Assembly (NCBI GenBank): GCA_047629195.1
Contig: JBLHWY010000079.1
Coordinates: forward strand, 1 to 29,493
Source: UBA4582 sp047629195
Lineage (GTDB): Bacteria; Pseudomonadota; Gammaproteobacteria; Pseudomonadales; Azotimanducaceae
Direction: 5' to 3'
Length of the DNA: 29,493 bases
This document shows positions 16,748 through 24,286 of the stretch, in pieces. Every line of letters begins with the position of its first letter. Within the stretch, counting starts at the first letter, position 1. The notes beneath the pieces were generated by a model. The model worked only from the letters and a program-made list of their open reading frames with translations, was not told the DNA's origin and searched no databases. Made by a program: the position numbers and the translations under genes.

Positions 16748-16848
16748 AGTATTTCCCGCAGTATTCTATTACAGGCGCTTTCACCTGTTGAATGGGTTGC
16801 TTGTGTTGCATAACAATATCCTATCACCACGTCGACTAATCAAAAATA

Positions 16849-16861
16849 TCACAAGTTGTGA
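16849..16861. promoter_or_regulatory. Perfect 13-bp palindrome in the methyltransferase/decarboxylase promoter region
   Basis: TCACAA-G-TTGTGA is a perfect inverted repeat in the 231-bp divergent intergenic region. It is placed where one regulator could control both genes. It does not match the CRP site, whose half-sites point the other way and are 6 bases apart. Confidence 0.35.
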
Positions 16862-16978
16862 AAACGATATCAGACTGAGCTACCGAGAACCGATAGAATT
16901 GACTATTGTCACAACACCTGCATTTTGAACAAACGACACAATAGCTATTTTTACTCCCGAGAAGGACACGGTATTCAC

Positions 16979-18379
16979 ATGGGTTTGATGGATAAAGATC
17001 TGGAAAAGTTTGACGCCCTCACAAATTCAGTCGCACACTGGAGCGCAAAGTTTCACGCGCAACTCAATCAACATCAAGTCGCTAATACTAGTAATCCACT
17101 ACCCAAGCTGGAATCACTTGAACAGAGCGGTTTGGGTGCTGAAAAGGCTTTTGATGAATTTTCAATTAAAATTGCACCCTTCCTGTCGGGCTCAGCTGGC
17201 CCTCGCTATCTTGGTTTCGTTACAGGGGGTGTCACACCAGCAGCAATTTTAGGTGACTGGCTAACGTCTGCAGTTGATCAAAACGTCATGGTGCCAGGCG
17301 ACTCCATCAGTACCGCCATCGAACTTCAGGTTCTGGCTTGGCTGCGGGAGTTGCTAGCGATCAATGACGAATTTGAGGGTGTGTTGACTAGCGGTGCGAC
17401 CAGTGCAAATCTATTGGGAATTCTCACAGCCAGACAATTCGCCGGTGAACGACAGAACCTGGACATTGCAAGAAATGGCCTTGGCGGTGCGCAAGTCGAA
17501 GTATTCTCAGCTTGCCCGCATGCAAGTATGAAAAAAGTGATCTCCTTTTCCGGACTCGGACGAGAAAATATTACAGAGGTACCCTGCTTACCCCGCTGTG
17601 AAGAAATGGACATCACAGCATTAGAAAAATTATTAAGCGAAAGTCAGTGTCCTGGAAAAATTGTGATCGCAAGTGCGGGTACCGTTACTGGTACAGATTT
17701 TGACGATTTGGTTCAGATTTCAGCCCTATGTAAAAAGCATGATGCCTGGCTCCACGTTGACGCAGCATTCGGTTTGTTCTCACGCTTGGTACCAGAGTTG
17801 CGCGATCTAACAAACGGCATCAACAGTGCCGACTCCATTACCTGTGATGCTCACAAATGGCTCAATGTGCCTTATGATAGCGGTATCTTTTATACGAGAC
17901 ATGCTGAGATGCTTAATCGTACCTGCTCCGTTAGCGCACCCTATCTAGAAGTGTCGAACTCATTACCGGCACTCATGGATCGCGGCATCGAAAACTCAAG
18001 GAGGTTTCGAGCGCTGCCGATATGGATGAGCCTAAAAGCTTATGGAAAAAACGGTTATCGTGACTTAGTGAAAAAGAATTGCGACCAAGCAGCATTTTTA
18101 GCCGAGTGGATACGCGAATCCCCCGGCTATGAACTCATGACCAGTTGCAAATTAAATATCCTCGTATTTCGGCCAAAAAACCAGGAAGTAAACGTCACTG
18201 AGCTATTGTCCTCAATCAATCAGTCAGGCCTTGTGTACCTCACACCAGGCCTCTGGTTTGGCGCTAAAGGAATCAGGGCGGCATTCAGTAATTGGCGCAC
18301 CGAGCAAAAAGACATAGAGATCATTTGCGACGTTCTGAAGAATGCTCTGGAAACTAATTTAAAAATTAGCACTTCGTAG
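16979..18379 (+). CDS. Group II pyridoxal-phosphate-dependent decarboxylase
   Basis: The protein belongs to the aromatic amino acid/glutamate decarboxylase group of PLP enzymes. It has SGATSANLLGILTAR (PLP phosphate contact), LHVDAAFGLFSRL (Asp and Ala that hold the pyridine ring) and SITCDAHKWLNVPYDSG with the Schiff-base lysine in DAHKW (about K293). I prefer ATG 16979, which has GAAGGA 12 bases upstream; the frame can be extended to TTG 16925, but that extra 18-residue stretch is polar and unlike family N-termini. Length from the ATG is 466 residues, normal. It removes CO2 from an amino acid to give an amine; the substrate cannot be fixed. The next gene, 86 bp on, is a CDP-alcohol phosphatidyltransferase. 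Confidence 0.9.
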   Translation: MGLMDKDLEKFDALTNSVAHWSAKFHAQLNQHQVANTSNPLPKLESLEQSGLGAEKAFDEFSIKIAPFLSGSAGPRYLGFVTGGVTPAAILGDWLTSAVDQNVMVPGDSISTAIELQVLAWLRELLAINDEFEGVLTSGATSANLLGILTARQFAGERQNLDIARNGLGGAQVEVFSACPHASMKKVISFSGLGRENITEVPCLPRCEEMDITALEKLLSESQCPGKIVIASAGTVTGTDFDDLVQISALCKKHDAWLHVDAAFGLFSRLVPELRDLTNGINSADSITCDAHKWLNVPYDSGIFYTRHAEMLNRTCSVSAPYLEVSNSLPALMDRGIENSRRFRALPIWMSLKAYGKNGYRDLVKKNCDQAAFLAEWIRESPGYELMTSCKLNILVFRPKNQEVNVTELLSSINQSGLVYLTPGLWFGAKGIRAAFSNWRTEQKDIEIICDVLKNALETNLKISTS

Positions 18380-18412
18380 CATTCTCTAACAGCCACTGGC
18401 ACTCGCGCCCGA

Positions 18413-18440
18413 TTTAAACACCTCAAAACTAGCATATACT
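18413..18440 (+). promoter_or_regulatory. Possible promoter of the phosphatidyltransferase gene
   Basis: TTTAAA (18413-18418), a 16-base spacer and TATACT (18435-18440) resemble a housekeeping promoter, ending 25 bases before the ATG. It would let the gene be expressed separately from the decarboxylase upstream. The -35 box is weak. Confidence 0.35.
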
Positions 18441-18465
18441 GCCGATCTGTAGAACAGGACACAGC

Positions 18466-19074
18466 ATGATAGATTCAGGAATAAGACGTTACATAGACCC
18501 ACCATTTAATGCCGTCGGCCGCGGATTGTCGGGCATGGGTATAGCAGCAAACCAGGTGACAATTGCAGGTTTCTTATTGGGGATGCTCGCAATACCCTTG
18601 TTGGCTTTCGAGTTATATTACTGGGCATTATTCTTCGGCACCCTAAACAGAGTTTGTGATGCGCTAGATGGTGCAATCGCTCGAGACCAGGGGATATCTG
18701 ATGTTGGCGGCTACTTAGATATAGTTCTTGATTTCATTTTCTATTCTGGCGTCGTGTTTGGCTTCGTACTCGCCCAACCTGAACAGGCCGTCTATGGTGC
18801 GTTTCTGATTTTTAGTTTCGTCGGCAGTGGAACGTCGTTCCTAACCTATTCGATATTTGCGGCGAAACATAACCTCTCTACAGAAGCACGCGGTAAGAAA
18901 TCAATTTACTACTTGGGAGGACTCACTGAAGGCTTTGAAACTATTATCACTTTCATCCTTATGTGCCTGATACCACAGTACTTCTGGCTAATTGCCCTTA
19001 TATTTGGTTGTTTGTGCTGGATTAGCACTGCAGGCAGGATACATAGCTCCGTCACTGTACTTAAGAATTTCTAA
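18466..19074 (+). CDS. CDP-alcohol phosphatidyltransferase, YnjF-like
   Basis: The 202-residue integral membrane protein has the complete family signature: CDALDGAIAR (D65, D68, G69, A72, R73), then G81, D85 and D89 in GGYLDIVLD. These aspartates bind two metal ions and the CDP-alcohol. The following DFIFYSGVVFGF resembles E. coli YnjF rather than PgsA or PssA, so the transferred alcohol and acceptor are unknown. About six membrane helices are expected. The ATG 18466 has AGGA about 8 bases upstream. The stop codon is 2 bases from the stop of the convergent MFS gene. Together with the decarboxylase it could build an amine-bearing phospholipid, which is inference. Confidence 0.92.
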   Translation: MIDSGIRRYIDPPFNAVGRGLSGMGIAANQVTIAGFLLGMLAIPLLAFELYYWALFFGTLNRVCDALDGAIARDQGISDVGGYLDIVLDFIFYSGVVFGFVLAQPEQAVYGAFLIFSFVGSGTSFLTYSIFAAKHNLSTEARGKKSIYYLGGLTEGFETIITFILMCLIPQYFWLIALIFGCLCWISTAGRIHSSVTVLKNF

Positions 19075-19076
19075 GA

Positions 19077-20225
19077 TTATTTGATTTCAAACGGTTGTGG
19101 AATATAAAACTTGACCAACAACACCACTGAGGCCAACACAATGGTCGTTGCGATCAAAGGCATTGAGAAATCAAATTTGTCGTAAAGATAACCACCCGCG
19201 AGTGGCCCGAGAGTCGCACCTATGCCAAAAGCAAATTCGGACATGCCAAAGTTCTTGGCGATATTGCTCTGATCGCCATGATTCGCAACAAAAGCCTTCC
19301 TAGCCGGCTCTATCAGAGCCCACCCTACCGCAGATCCGGTATAGACCAACACCAGCCACCAGTAGCCCTGTATCAAAGGAATAACCAGATAGACCATCGC
19401 CGCAATTGCAGCACCAATGATAATGACATTATTCGGACCAAACCTATCCGATAGTCTCCCCGTCCTTGATGGCAGGACCGTGTAAAGTATACCCATCGGC
19501 AAGAAGGCCCACGCTAGTAGTCTCACATCGGTTGTAAACTCATCTTGCAGGTAAACTAGAAAGATTGGCTGAATCACCGAGCTCGCAAAGCCCAATAGTA
19601 TTAACACGAGTAGAAAACGCTTTAACCCTTCTCCAACTTGATAACTCCCCTCAGTACTTTTTTTGGCGCTAGGAAGTGTTTGCTTAAGGCCAATCATGGC
19701 AACAAAAAAACCAATTAGAGCCGCGCAAGCGAACAAGTAAAAACTGTACTGCCAAGCTAACACCGGTATTGCACCAACCAGGGTAAAGCCTATTGTCGCA
19801 CCTAACATGGACGCTCGAGTCTGAGTTTCGACGTTCCTTCCTAGCGCTTGCCCTCTTTCGGCCACGAGTGTCAGATCCGTGGTAATCGTATCTACCGCTA
19901 TAAGCAGCAATGAAGCACCAATACCTTGGCAAAACCTCGCTATGTACATCGCCGCCAACCCTTCTGACCATGCATAACCAAGGTAAGCCATACTATAAAG
20001 CAGCAAAGCGACGACAAAAAACACTTTCCGCCCTATCCGATCAATCCAAATACCAACGAGCGGTCTCAGCAGTACCAACGAAAAAGTAAAAAGGCTGAAT
20101 AAACCCCCAATTTCGAATGCACTAGCACCGAGTGCCTTAGATTTGATGGGGAGCACAAAATTTATGAAGAAAAGGGGTAAAGACACCAAAAAGAGGCTTC
20201 TGCGTAATGCTTGGATCGAACTCAT
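19077..20225 (-). CDS. Major facilitator superfamily transporter
   Basis: The protein (382 residues from ATG 20225) has 12 hydrophobic segments and the MFS loop RPLVGIWIDRIGRKVFF between helices 2 and 3, plus a weaker copy, PSRTGRLSDRFGPNN, in the second half. The internal sequence ARFCQGIGASLLLIAVDT is typical of drug-efflux-like or uncharacterised MFS proteins. I chose ATG 20225 because AGGGTGG sits just upstream; a GTG at 20234 would add three residues and lacks space for a binding site. Direction of transport and substrate are unknown. It is convergent with the YnjF-like gene with only 2 bases between stops, so read-through RNA of the two would overlap. Confidence 0.9.
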   Translation of the reverse strand: MSSIQALRRSLFLVSLPLFFINFVLPIKSKALGASAFEIGGLFSLFTFSLVLLRPLVGIWIDRIGRKVFFVVALLLYSMAYLGYAWSEGLAAMYIARFCQGIGASLLLIAVDTITTDLTLVAERGQALGRNVETQTRASMLGATIGFTLVGAIPVLAWQYSFYLFACAALIGFFVAMIGLKQTLPSAKKSTEGSYQVGEGLKRFLLVLILLGFASSVIQPIFLVYLQDEFTTDVRLLAWAFLPMGILYTVLPSRTGRLSDRFGPNNVIIIGAAIAAMVYLVIPLIQGYWWLVLVYTGSAVGWALIEPARKAFVANHGDQSNIAKNFGMSEFAFGIGATLGPLAGGYLYDKFDFSMPLIATTIVLASVVLLVKFYIPQPFEIK

Positions 20226-20312
20226 ATTAACCACCCTGAAGAAATTCTGCAGCAGGACACGAGAGTTGTTTAATTGTAACGTAGACAGAAGTGCTGGTTA
20301 GTTCGTTGCGCT

Positions 20313-20338
20313 AGATTGGTTTAAGCCTCGACCAATCT
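20313..20338. repeat. 8-bp inverted repeat upstream of the MFS gene
   Basis: AGATTGGT (20313-20320) and ACCAATCT (20331-20338) are perfect inverted copies 10 bases apart, about 90 bp upstream of the MFS start. They could be a regulator site for that gene or an RNA hairpin. Confidence 0.4.
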
Positions 20339-20379
20339 GATCATACGGACTTACGTGGGAAACGTTGACTCTAGAGACA

Positions 20380-20412
20380 TGAGGCCCGGGCCTAGTTACC
20401 CAGGCGGCCTCA
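20380..20412. other. GC-rich stem-loop after the ribbon-helix-helix gene
   Basis: TGAGGCC and GGCCTCA form a 7-bp stem enclosing a further GCCT/AGGC pairing, and the left arm overlaps a perfect 12-bp palindrome AGGCCCGGGCCT (20382-20393). An alternative pairing uses ATGAGGC (20379) with GCCTCAT (20413). It starts about 30 bases after the stop codon of the minus-strand regulator gene. No T-run follows on either strand, so it is not a standard terminator. Confidence 0.5.
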
Positions 20413-20441
20413 GCCTCATTTGAGTACTTACTTATCGGGGA

Positions 20442-20642
20442 TCAGATAACTTTCTTTTTCTCTAAACGTTCGATCAGTTCAGTTAATTTTTTATTGGTAG
20501 TCGCATTACTAAATGTATCATTTAGAATGTTTGTGATCTCTTTGTTCATTGACGTATTGTTACCACTTGCACGACGCTTCAATTTTTTGTGAGTTTTTCC
20601 TGGTAAGCGTAATACAAATTTCACCTGCTCTGCATCTGACAT
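20442..20642 (-). CDS. Small Arc-type ribbon-helix-helix DNA-binding protein
   Basis: The 66-residue protein starts at ATG 20642, preceded by AAGGAG with ideal spacing; a longer frame from 20684 is less likely. The sequence VKFVLRLPGKTHKKLKRRA, then TSMNKEITNIL, fits the Arc/MetJ-like fold: a short beta strand (FVLRL) that reads DNA, then two helices with the conserved N-cap SMNKEI. The C-terminal third is a charged helix ending in EKKKVI. Arc-family dimers repress nearby promoters. The DinF-like gene starts divergently 29 bp away, which makes it the obvious candidate target, together with the gene itself. No toxin partner is next to it. Confidence 0.85.
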   Translation of the reverse strand: MSDAEQVKFVLRLPGKTHKKLKRRASGNNTSMNKEITNILNDTFSNATTNKKLTELIERLEKKKVI

Positions 20643-20671
20643 CTTATTCTCCTTTTTTTCTCGTAGTATAG

Positions 20672-22048
20672 ATGCTGGAGCCACATATTGGTGTAAAAAT
20701 TTACTTACATTGGTTACGGAGTTGTACCGATATCACAATAACAGCGCCAAATCGAAGATTGCAGGTCCTCAGCATCGCCTGGCCCATTATTCTTTCCAAT
20801 ATATCCACTCCCCTTCTTGGCCTGGTAGATACCGCGGTGATAGGGAATCTGGGTAATGCTGCTCTAATTGGGGCAATCGCTGTTGCTGGCGTTATTTTCA
20901 GCTTTCTTTACTGGGGTTTTGGCTTTCTACGCATGGGTACCACCGGTCTTGTCGCGCAAGCCATTGGAGCGGATGACTTTAAACAAGCAAAAACAACGTT
21001 TTACAGAGCTGCTGGGCTTGCCTCACTCATCGGGTTCGCTCTGATACTGTTTCAATATCCAATTCTTAAATTCGCTCTCGCGCTCATCGATGGAAGCAAC
21101 GAAGTAGAGACAGCGGCCGCTACCTACTTCCAGATCAGAATCTGGAGCGCACCGCTAAACCTCGTATCTCTGGCTATCATTGGCTATCTATTAGGAATAC
21201 AGAACTCACGCCAAATTCTCCTGATTCAAGTGGTACTCAATGGTACCAATATTCTCTTGGACATATTATTTGTGGTCGGCTTTGAGTGGGGTGTCGCGGG
21301 GGTTGCATACGCAACTCTAATCGCTGAATTCGTCGCTTTTACCCTCGGTATCCTTGTATTGATTCGCAACATTTCACAACAACCTGACGGTTCTCAGGTC
21401 TCGATGATTGAACTGCTAGACATTGCAGCTCTACGGCACATGTTTGCAGTCAATCGAGACATCCTAATCCGAACGCTGTGCTTGATTTTTGCATTTGCGC
21501 TTTTTACCAACCAGGGTGCAAAAAGTGGAGATGTTTTACTGGCCACTAACGCCATACTGATGCAATTTGTTTCGTTCGCTGCGTTTTTCCTTGACGGATT
21601 TGCACTTGCTGGCGAGTCTATGGTTGGGCACGCAATGGGAGCTAAAAGTAAACCAGTGCTTCAGCGGGTCATCAGACATGTATTTGAATTAGGGATAGTG
21701 ACAGCTTGCGCGCTGTCCTTAATGTTTTTCTATGTCGGTAACACCATCATTGGTTATCTGACTAATGTGCCTGAAGTCCTTGAAGCGAGCAATGAATATC
21801 TCGTCTGGGTAATTCTTGCTCCTGTTACTTCTGTATGGTGCTATATATTGGATGGGATTTTCATCGGTGCAACCCGAACTAAGGAGATGAGAAATGCGAT
21901 GTTGGTTTCATTATTAATCTATCTAATCGCCTATTTCTCTTTAGAGCCATTGTTAGGCAATCATGGACTTTGGCTGTCACTGATAATATATTTCTTAGTC
22001 CGAGGCGTATCACTGGCCTACTACCTGCCCAGTATCAGTAGCAAATAA
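20672..22048 (+). CDS. MATE family efflux transporter, DinF-like
   Basis: The 458-residue protein has the DinF-branch opening AWPIILSNISTPLLGLVDTAV followed by IGNLGNAALIGAIAV, and about 12 membrane helices. DinF-type MATE transporters export organic cations and can protect against oxidative or bile stress. The start ATG 20672 has no good ribosome binding site and gives a 30-residue, poorly conserved leader before the first helix, so the true start could be further in. It is divergent from the ribbon-helix-helix gene with only 29 bp between starts, so its promoter must overlap that gene or the leader. It differs clearly from the NorM-like MATE at 5613-7016. Confidence 0.9.
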   Translation: MLEPHIGVKIYLHWLRSCTDITITAPNRRLQVLSIAWPIILSNISTPLLGLVDTAVIGNLGNAALIGAIAVAGVIFSFLYWGFGFLRMGTTGLVAQAIGADDFKQAKTTFYRAAGLASLIGFALILFQYPILKFALALIDGSNEVETAAATYFQIRIWSAPLNLVSLAIIGYLLGIQNSRQILLIQVVLNGTNILLDILFVVGFEWGVAGVAYATLIAEFVAFTLGILVLIRNISQQPDGSQVSMIELLDIAALRHMFAVNRDILIRTLCLIFAFALFTNQGAKSGDVLLATNAILMQFVSFAAFFLDGFALAGESMVGHAMGAKSKPVLQRVIRHVFELGIVTACALSLMFFYVGNTIIGYLTNVPEVLEASNEYLVWVILAPVTSVWCYILDGIFIGATRTKEMRNAMLVSLLIYLIAYFSLEPLLGNHGLWLSLIIYFLVRGVSLAYYLPSISSK

Positions 22049-22091
22049 GTATCGGCTTTTTATGGGTATCCGTATTCGTCTTGCGTGAACA

Positions 22092-22736
22092 TCAGTGCTG
22101 CGCAACCGACTCAGAAATAGCGATCATCAATGCATCAACAATATCTGAATCATACTTCCCAACTAGGTTTCGCCGCATGTTCCTTTGAATAAGATCCTGT
22201 TTGCAAAAATCGCTACCTTTATAGAAAATTAATTCTTCATACTCTGTCGCGACGCATAGCACTCTGGCACCAACAGATATAACTACACCTTTATCTTGTT
22301 TTAGGAAAGTTTCATTCGACATGTATTCACGATGATTTAGTAGGATATCGTGTAAAGGGCTTTGTTCTGAATCACAAACGCGTCGTGCGCTAAATATAGG
22401 GTAAGCCTGATATGCTGATCTTTCATCTAAACCCATATCAAGGAAGCATTTGTCTTGAAGCTCCCAGTGTAACGAAAGCTCACCGACACGATGCACCTTG
22501 GCAGCCAGAGAAAGCTGCAGCTTAACAGCATCGTTTACATTCAGGATGTCTGCCATCGCTGCACATCTGGCCTCAACTTTTTTAGTGATCAGCTTTTTGT
22601 TTACGTTCAGCATGTTTGAAGCAAAAACACAGGTTTTCCGAATGCGATCGTATTCCCTCGGATCCAGCAATATTTCTGCGCTCTCAACGGTTGGGCTCTG
22701 GAAAAGGGAGGACGATGATTCGGCAGCAGCTTTCAT
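22092..22736 (-). CDS. Degenerate HD-GYP domain protein
   Basis: The 214-residue protein aligns by eye with the HD-GYP phosphodiesterase fold: LSLAAKVHRVGELSLHWEL at the place of the usual HDIGK (residues 75-93), a helix ending in SARRV, LLNHREYMSNETFL where HHE-x-x-DG-x-GYP would be (about 132-145) and VGARVLCVATEYEEL for the following helix. The metal ligands are altered: HD is HR (H82, R83) and the GYP loop is missing. Phosphodiesterase activity on cyclic di-GMP is therefore unlikely, and a binding or scaffold role is more probable. There is no receiver domain. It lies downstream of a palindrome and a stem-loop region; the upstream tldE gene is on the same strand 219 bp away. Confidence 0.65.
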   Translation of the reverse strand: MKAAAESSSSLFQSPTVESAEILLDPREYDRIRKTCVFASNMLNVNKKLITKKVEARCAAMADILNVNDAVKLQLSLAAKVHRVGELSLHWELQDKCFLDMGLDERSAYQAYPIFSARRVCDSEQSPLHDILLNHREYMSNETFLKQDKGVVISVGARVLCVATEYEELIFYKGSDFCKQDLIQRNMRRNLVGKYDSDIVDALMIAISESVAQH

Positions 22737-22788
22737 TTTTAGTTATTCCGTTTTATTGACGCGCTTGGCTCTTACAGAAATAACATAC

Positions 22789-22807
22789 AATAGTTGTGCC
22801 AACTATT
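22789..22807. promoter_or_regulatory. Perfect 8-bp inverted repeat upstream of the HD-GYP-like gene
   Basis: AATAGTTG, a 3-base spacer TGC, and CAACTATT form a 19-bp operator-like palindrome about 55 bp before the HD-GYP-like start codon. Promoter-like boxes on both strands overlap it (TTGGCA on the minus strand, TACAAT at 22786-22791 on the plus strand). Confidence 0.45.
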
Positions 22808-22821
22808 TATAAAAGTGTGAC

Positions 22822-22858
22822 AGACCTTTCATTTCCTAGCTTTCAGAGGTCTTTTTTT
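22822..22858 (+). terminator. Plus-strand intrinsic terminator
   Basis: AGACCT (22822-22827) and AGGTCT (22847-22852) form a stem with a 19-base loop, and the right arm runs into seven T residues (22852-22858). The T-run lies on the plus strand, yet every gene from 22092 to 28144 is on the minus strand. The terminator would therefore end an unannotated plus-strand RNA. Confidence 0.4.
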
Positions 22859-22869
22859 GTGAACTTGCG

Positions 22870-22917
22870 CATGTTTTGAGAGCGGCAATTTTCGTCACTC
22901 ATTGCCCCTCAAACATG
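22870..22917. other. 48-base stem-loop downstream of tldE
   Basis: CATGTTTTGAG on the left pairs with CTCAAACATG on the right with one bulged T, and inside it GGCAAT pairs with ATTGCC around an 11-base loop. It starts about 37 bases after the tldE stop. It could protect the 3' end of the tldDE transcript. No T-run follows on the minus strand. Confidence 0.6.
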
Positions 22918-22954
22918 AACGGTAGTAATTCGAAGATGAACGGCGCCGTTATTC

Positions 22955-24280
22955 TTATGAAGCCTTTATACCGGAAACTTTCACCCAAGGGAGCACGCTA
23001 CCGCCAAAATTCAGTCTCTCTTTCGAGATACCGGAAATATTCTGGAGCAGATCAACCATATTTCCGCTCACTGTTGTTTCTTTGACGGGAAAAGCTACTT
23101 TGCCATCTTTGATGTAATAACTGTTCTTCGCAATACCCGAGAAGTCACCACGGTCATTTGGCCGACCGCCAGAAAAACGAGTAATTAGGATTCCTTCTTT
23201 GACAGAACTTATCAGATCCTCATAATTGGATTCTCCGGCATCAACACAGTAATTTCCACCCGAATTGACAGCGCGATCTAACCCGGTTTTATTCGCCCCG
23301 TACTGACCGAGGAGATATGTCTTCAGTACACCTTGATCCAGGATGGTCGAGTTCTCAGCCTTGAAACCTCCTCCTGTCACCCAGTAACCCCCAGTGAGCG
23401 CGTCATCAACGGGACGTGAATGAATACTAAGCAATGGACTTGCAACTGCCTCGTTCAACTTATCTTTAAAAACTGAAGTACCTGAAATCAGCGAACCGTC
23501 GCTGATTCTACCCAGCATAAAACCTAGAAAATCCGTCAGGCAATCTGGGGAGATAATCATCTCACCCTGAAATTTACCGGGAATATGCTCGGTTCTTACC
23601 TGCTCTGTTGATTGACGCAATAACATATCAACATTCGTTGCCTCGAAAATGGGCGTATCAAGATCGTAACTGCTGTAGCCCGTATACATCATCGAAGATG
23701 TATCAGTTCCCTCTTTTGAACTGAACGAAATACTGACCTGGTAAAGCCCTCGACTGGTTTGAAAACAAACGTCGTTGCTATTCACAAAGCAGCTTTTACG
23801 TTTATAAAAGGTGACGCCAGTAGAGCGCAGGTTGAGCGTCGGATATTTGTCCGATGCATAAGTTTGCATTTCAGCGACCCTGTCATACATTAAGTCGTAG
23901 TTCGGTTCTGCAATACCACCATTGAACGTTTCGTGGGGCTGGTGGCACGCGATATCATGCGCACTATCTGGGCTTGAGCCAGCAGCCATTGCCCTTAAAT
24001 CAGCAACAGCATTGTTGACGGTAGCTTCATCAATCTGGTTAATCGAAATGGATGCTTTTCTTTCGTCAGCAATTCCTACAAGACTGATATCTGTTTCAAA
24101 ATTAGTCCGAAACAAATTGATCTCGGAGTTCTCCGCCTGCAATTCATGCAATTCATCAGCACTTACCCGACAAGCTGCACGATCAAACCCGGCTTGAGTC
24201 AGAGAAGCGAGTGTGTTTCTCGCCAGCAAGCCTTCAGGGCCAACATCAGTTTGGCTATCACCTTTGCTTTTAATTGACAT
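22955..24280 (-). CDS. pmbA: TldE/PmbA-type subunit of the TldD-TldE protease
   Basis: The 441-residue protein is the non-catalytic TldE partner: it lacks the metal motif and has family segments SRPVDDALTGGYWVTGGGF, TYLLGQYGANKTGL and ITRFSGGRPNDRGDFSGIAKN with a C-terminal VSGNMVDLLQNI. TldD and TldE form a heterodimer that unfolds or cleaves peptides, known for maturing microcin B17 and other modified peptides and for degrading the CcdA antitoxin. Its ATG lies 6 bases after the tldD stop, and the G-rich end of tldD serves as its binding site. The gene is in frame throughout and looks complete. A stem-loop and a short palindrome (AACGGCGCCGTT, 22939-22950) follow its end. Confidence 0.93.
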   Translation of the reverse strand: MSIKSKGDSQTDVGPEGLLARNTLASLTQAGFDRAACRVSADELHELQAENSEINLFRTNFETDISLVGIADERKASISINQIDEATVNNAVADLRAMAAGSSPDSAHDIACHQPHETFNGGIAEPNYDLMYDRVAEMQTYASDKYPTLNLRSTGVTFYKRKSCFVNSNDVCFQTSRGLYQVSISFSSKEGTDTSSMMYTGYSSYDLDTPIFEATNVDMLLRQSTEQVRTEHIPGKFQGEMIISPDCLTDFLGFMLGRISDGSLISGTSVFKDKLNEAVASPLLSIHSRPVDDALTGGYWVTGGGFKAENSTILDQGVLKTYLLGQYGANKTGLDRAVNSGGNYCVDAGESNYEDLISSVKEGILITRFSGGRPNDRGDFSGIAKNSYYIKDGKVAFPVKETTVSGNMVDLLQNISGISKERLNFGGSVLPWVKVSGIKAS

Positions 24281-24286
24281 CAGACT

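Noticed and set aside
20281..20412. Integron attC site or mobile element end
   Set aside because: The inverted repeats lack the conserved attC core sites, and no integrase or cassette array is present.
22498..22812. 104-codon plus-strand frame over the HD-GYP-like gene
   Set aside because: It lies almost wholly opposite a better supported gene and ends in the palindrome; it looks like a shadow frame.
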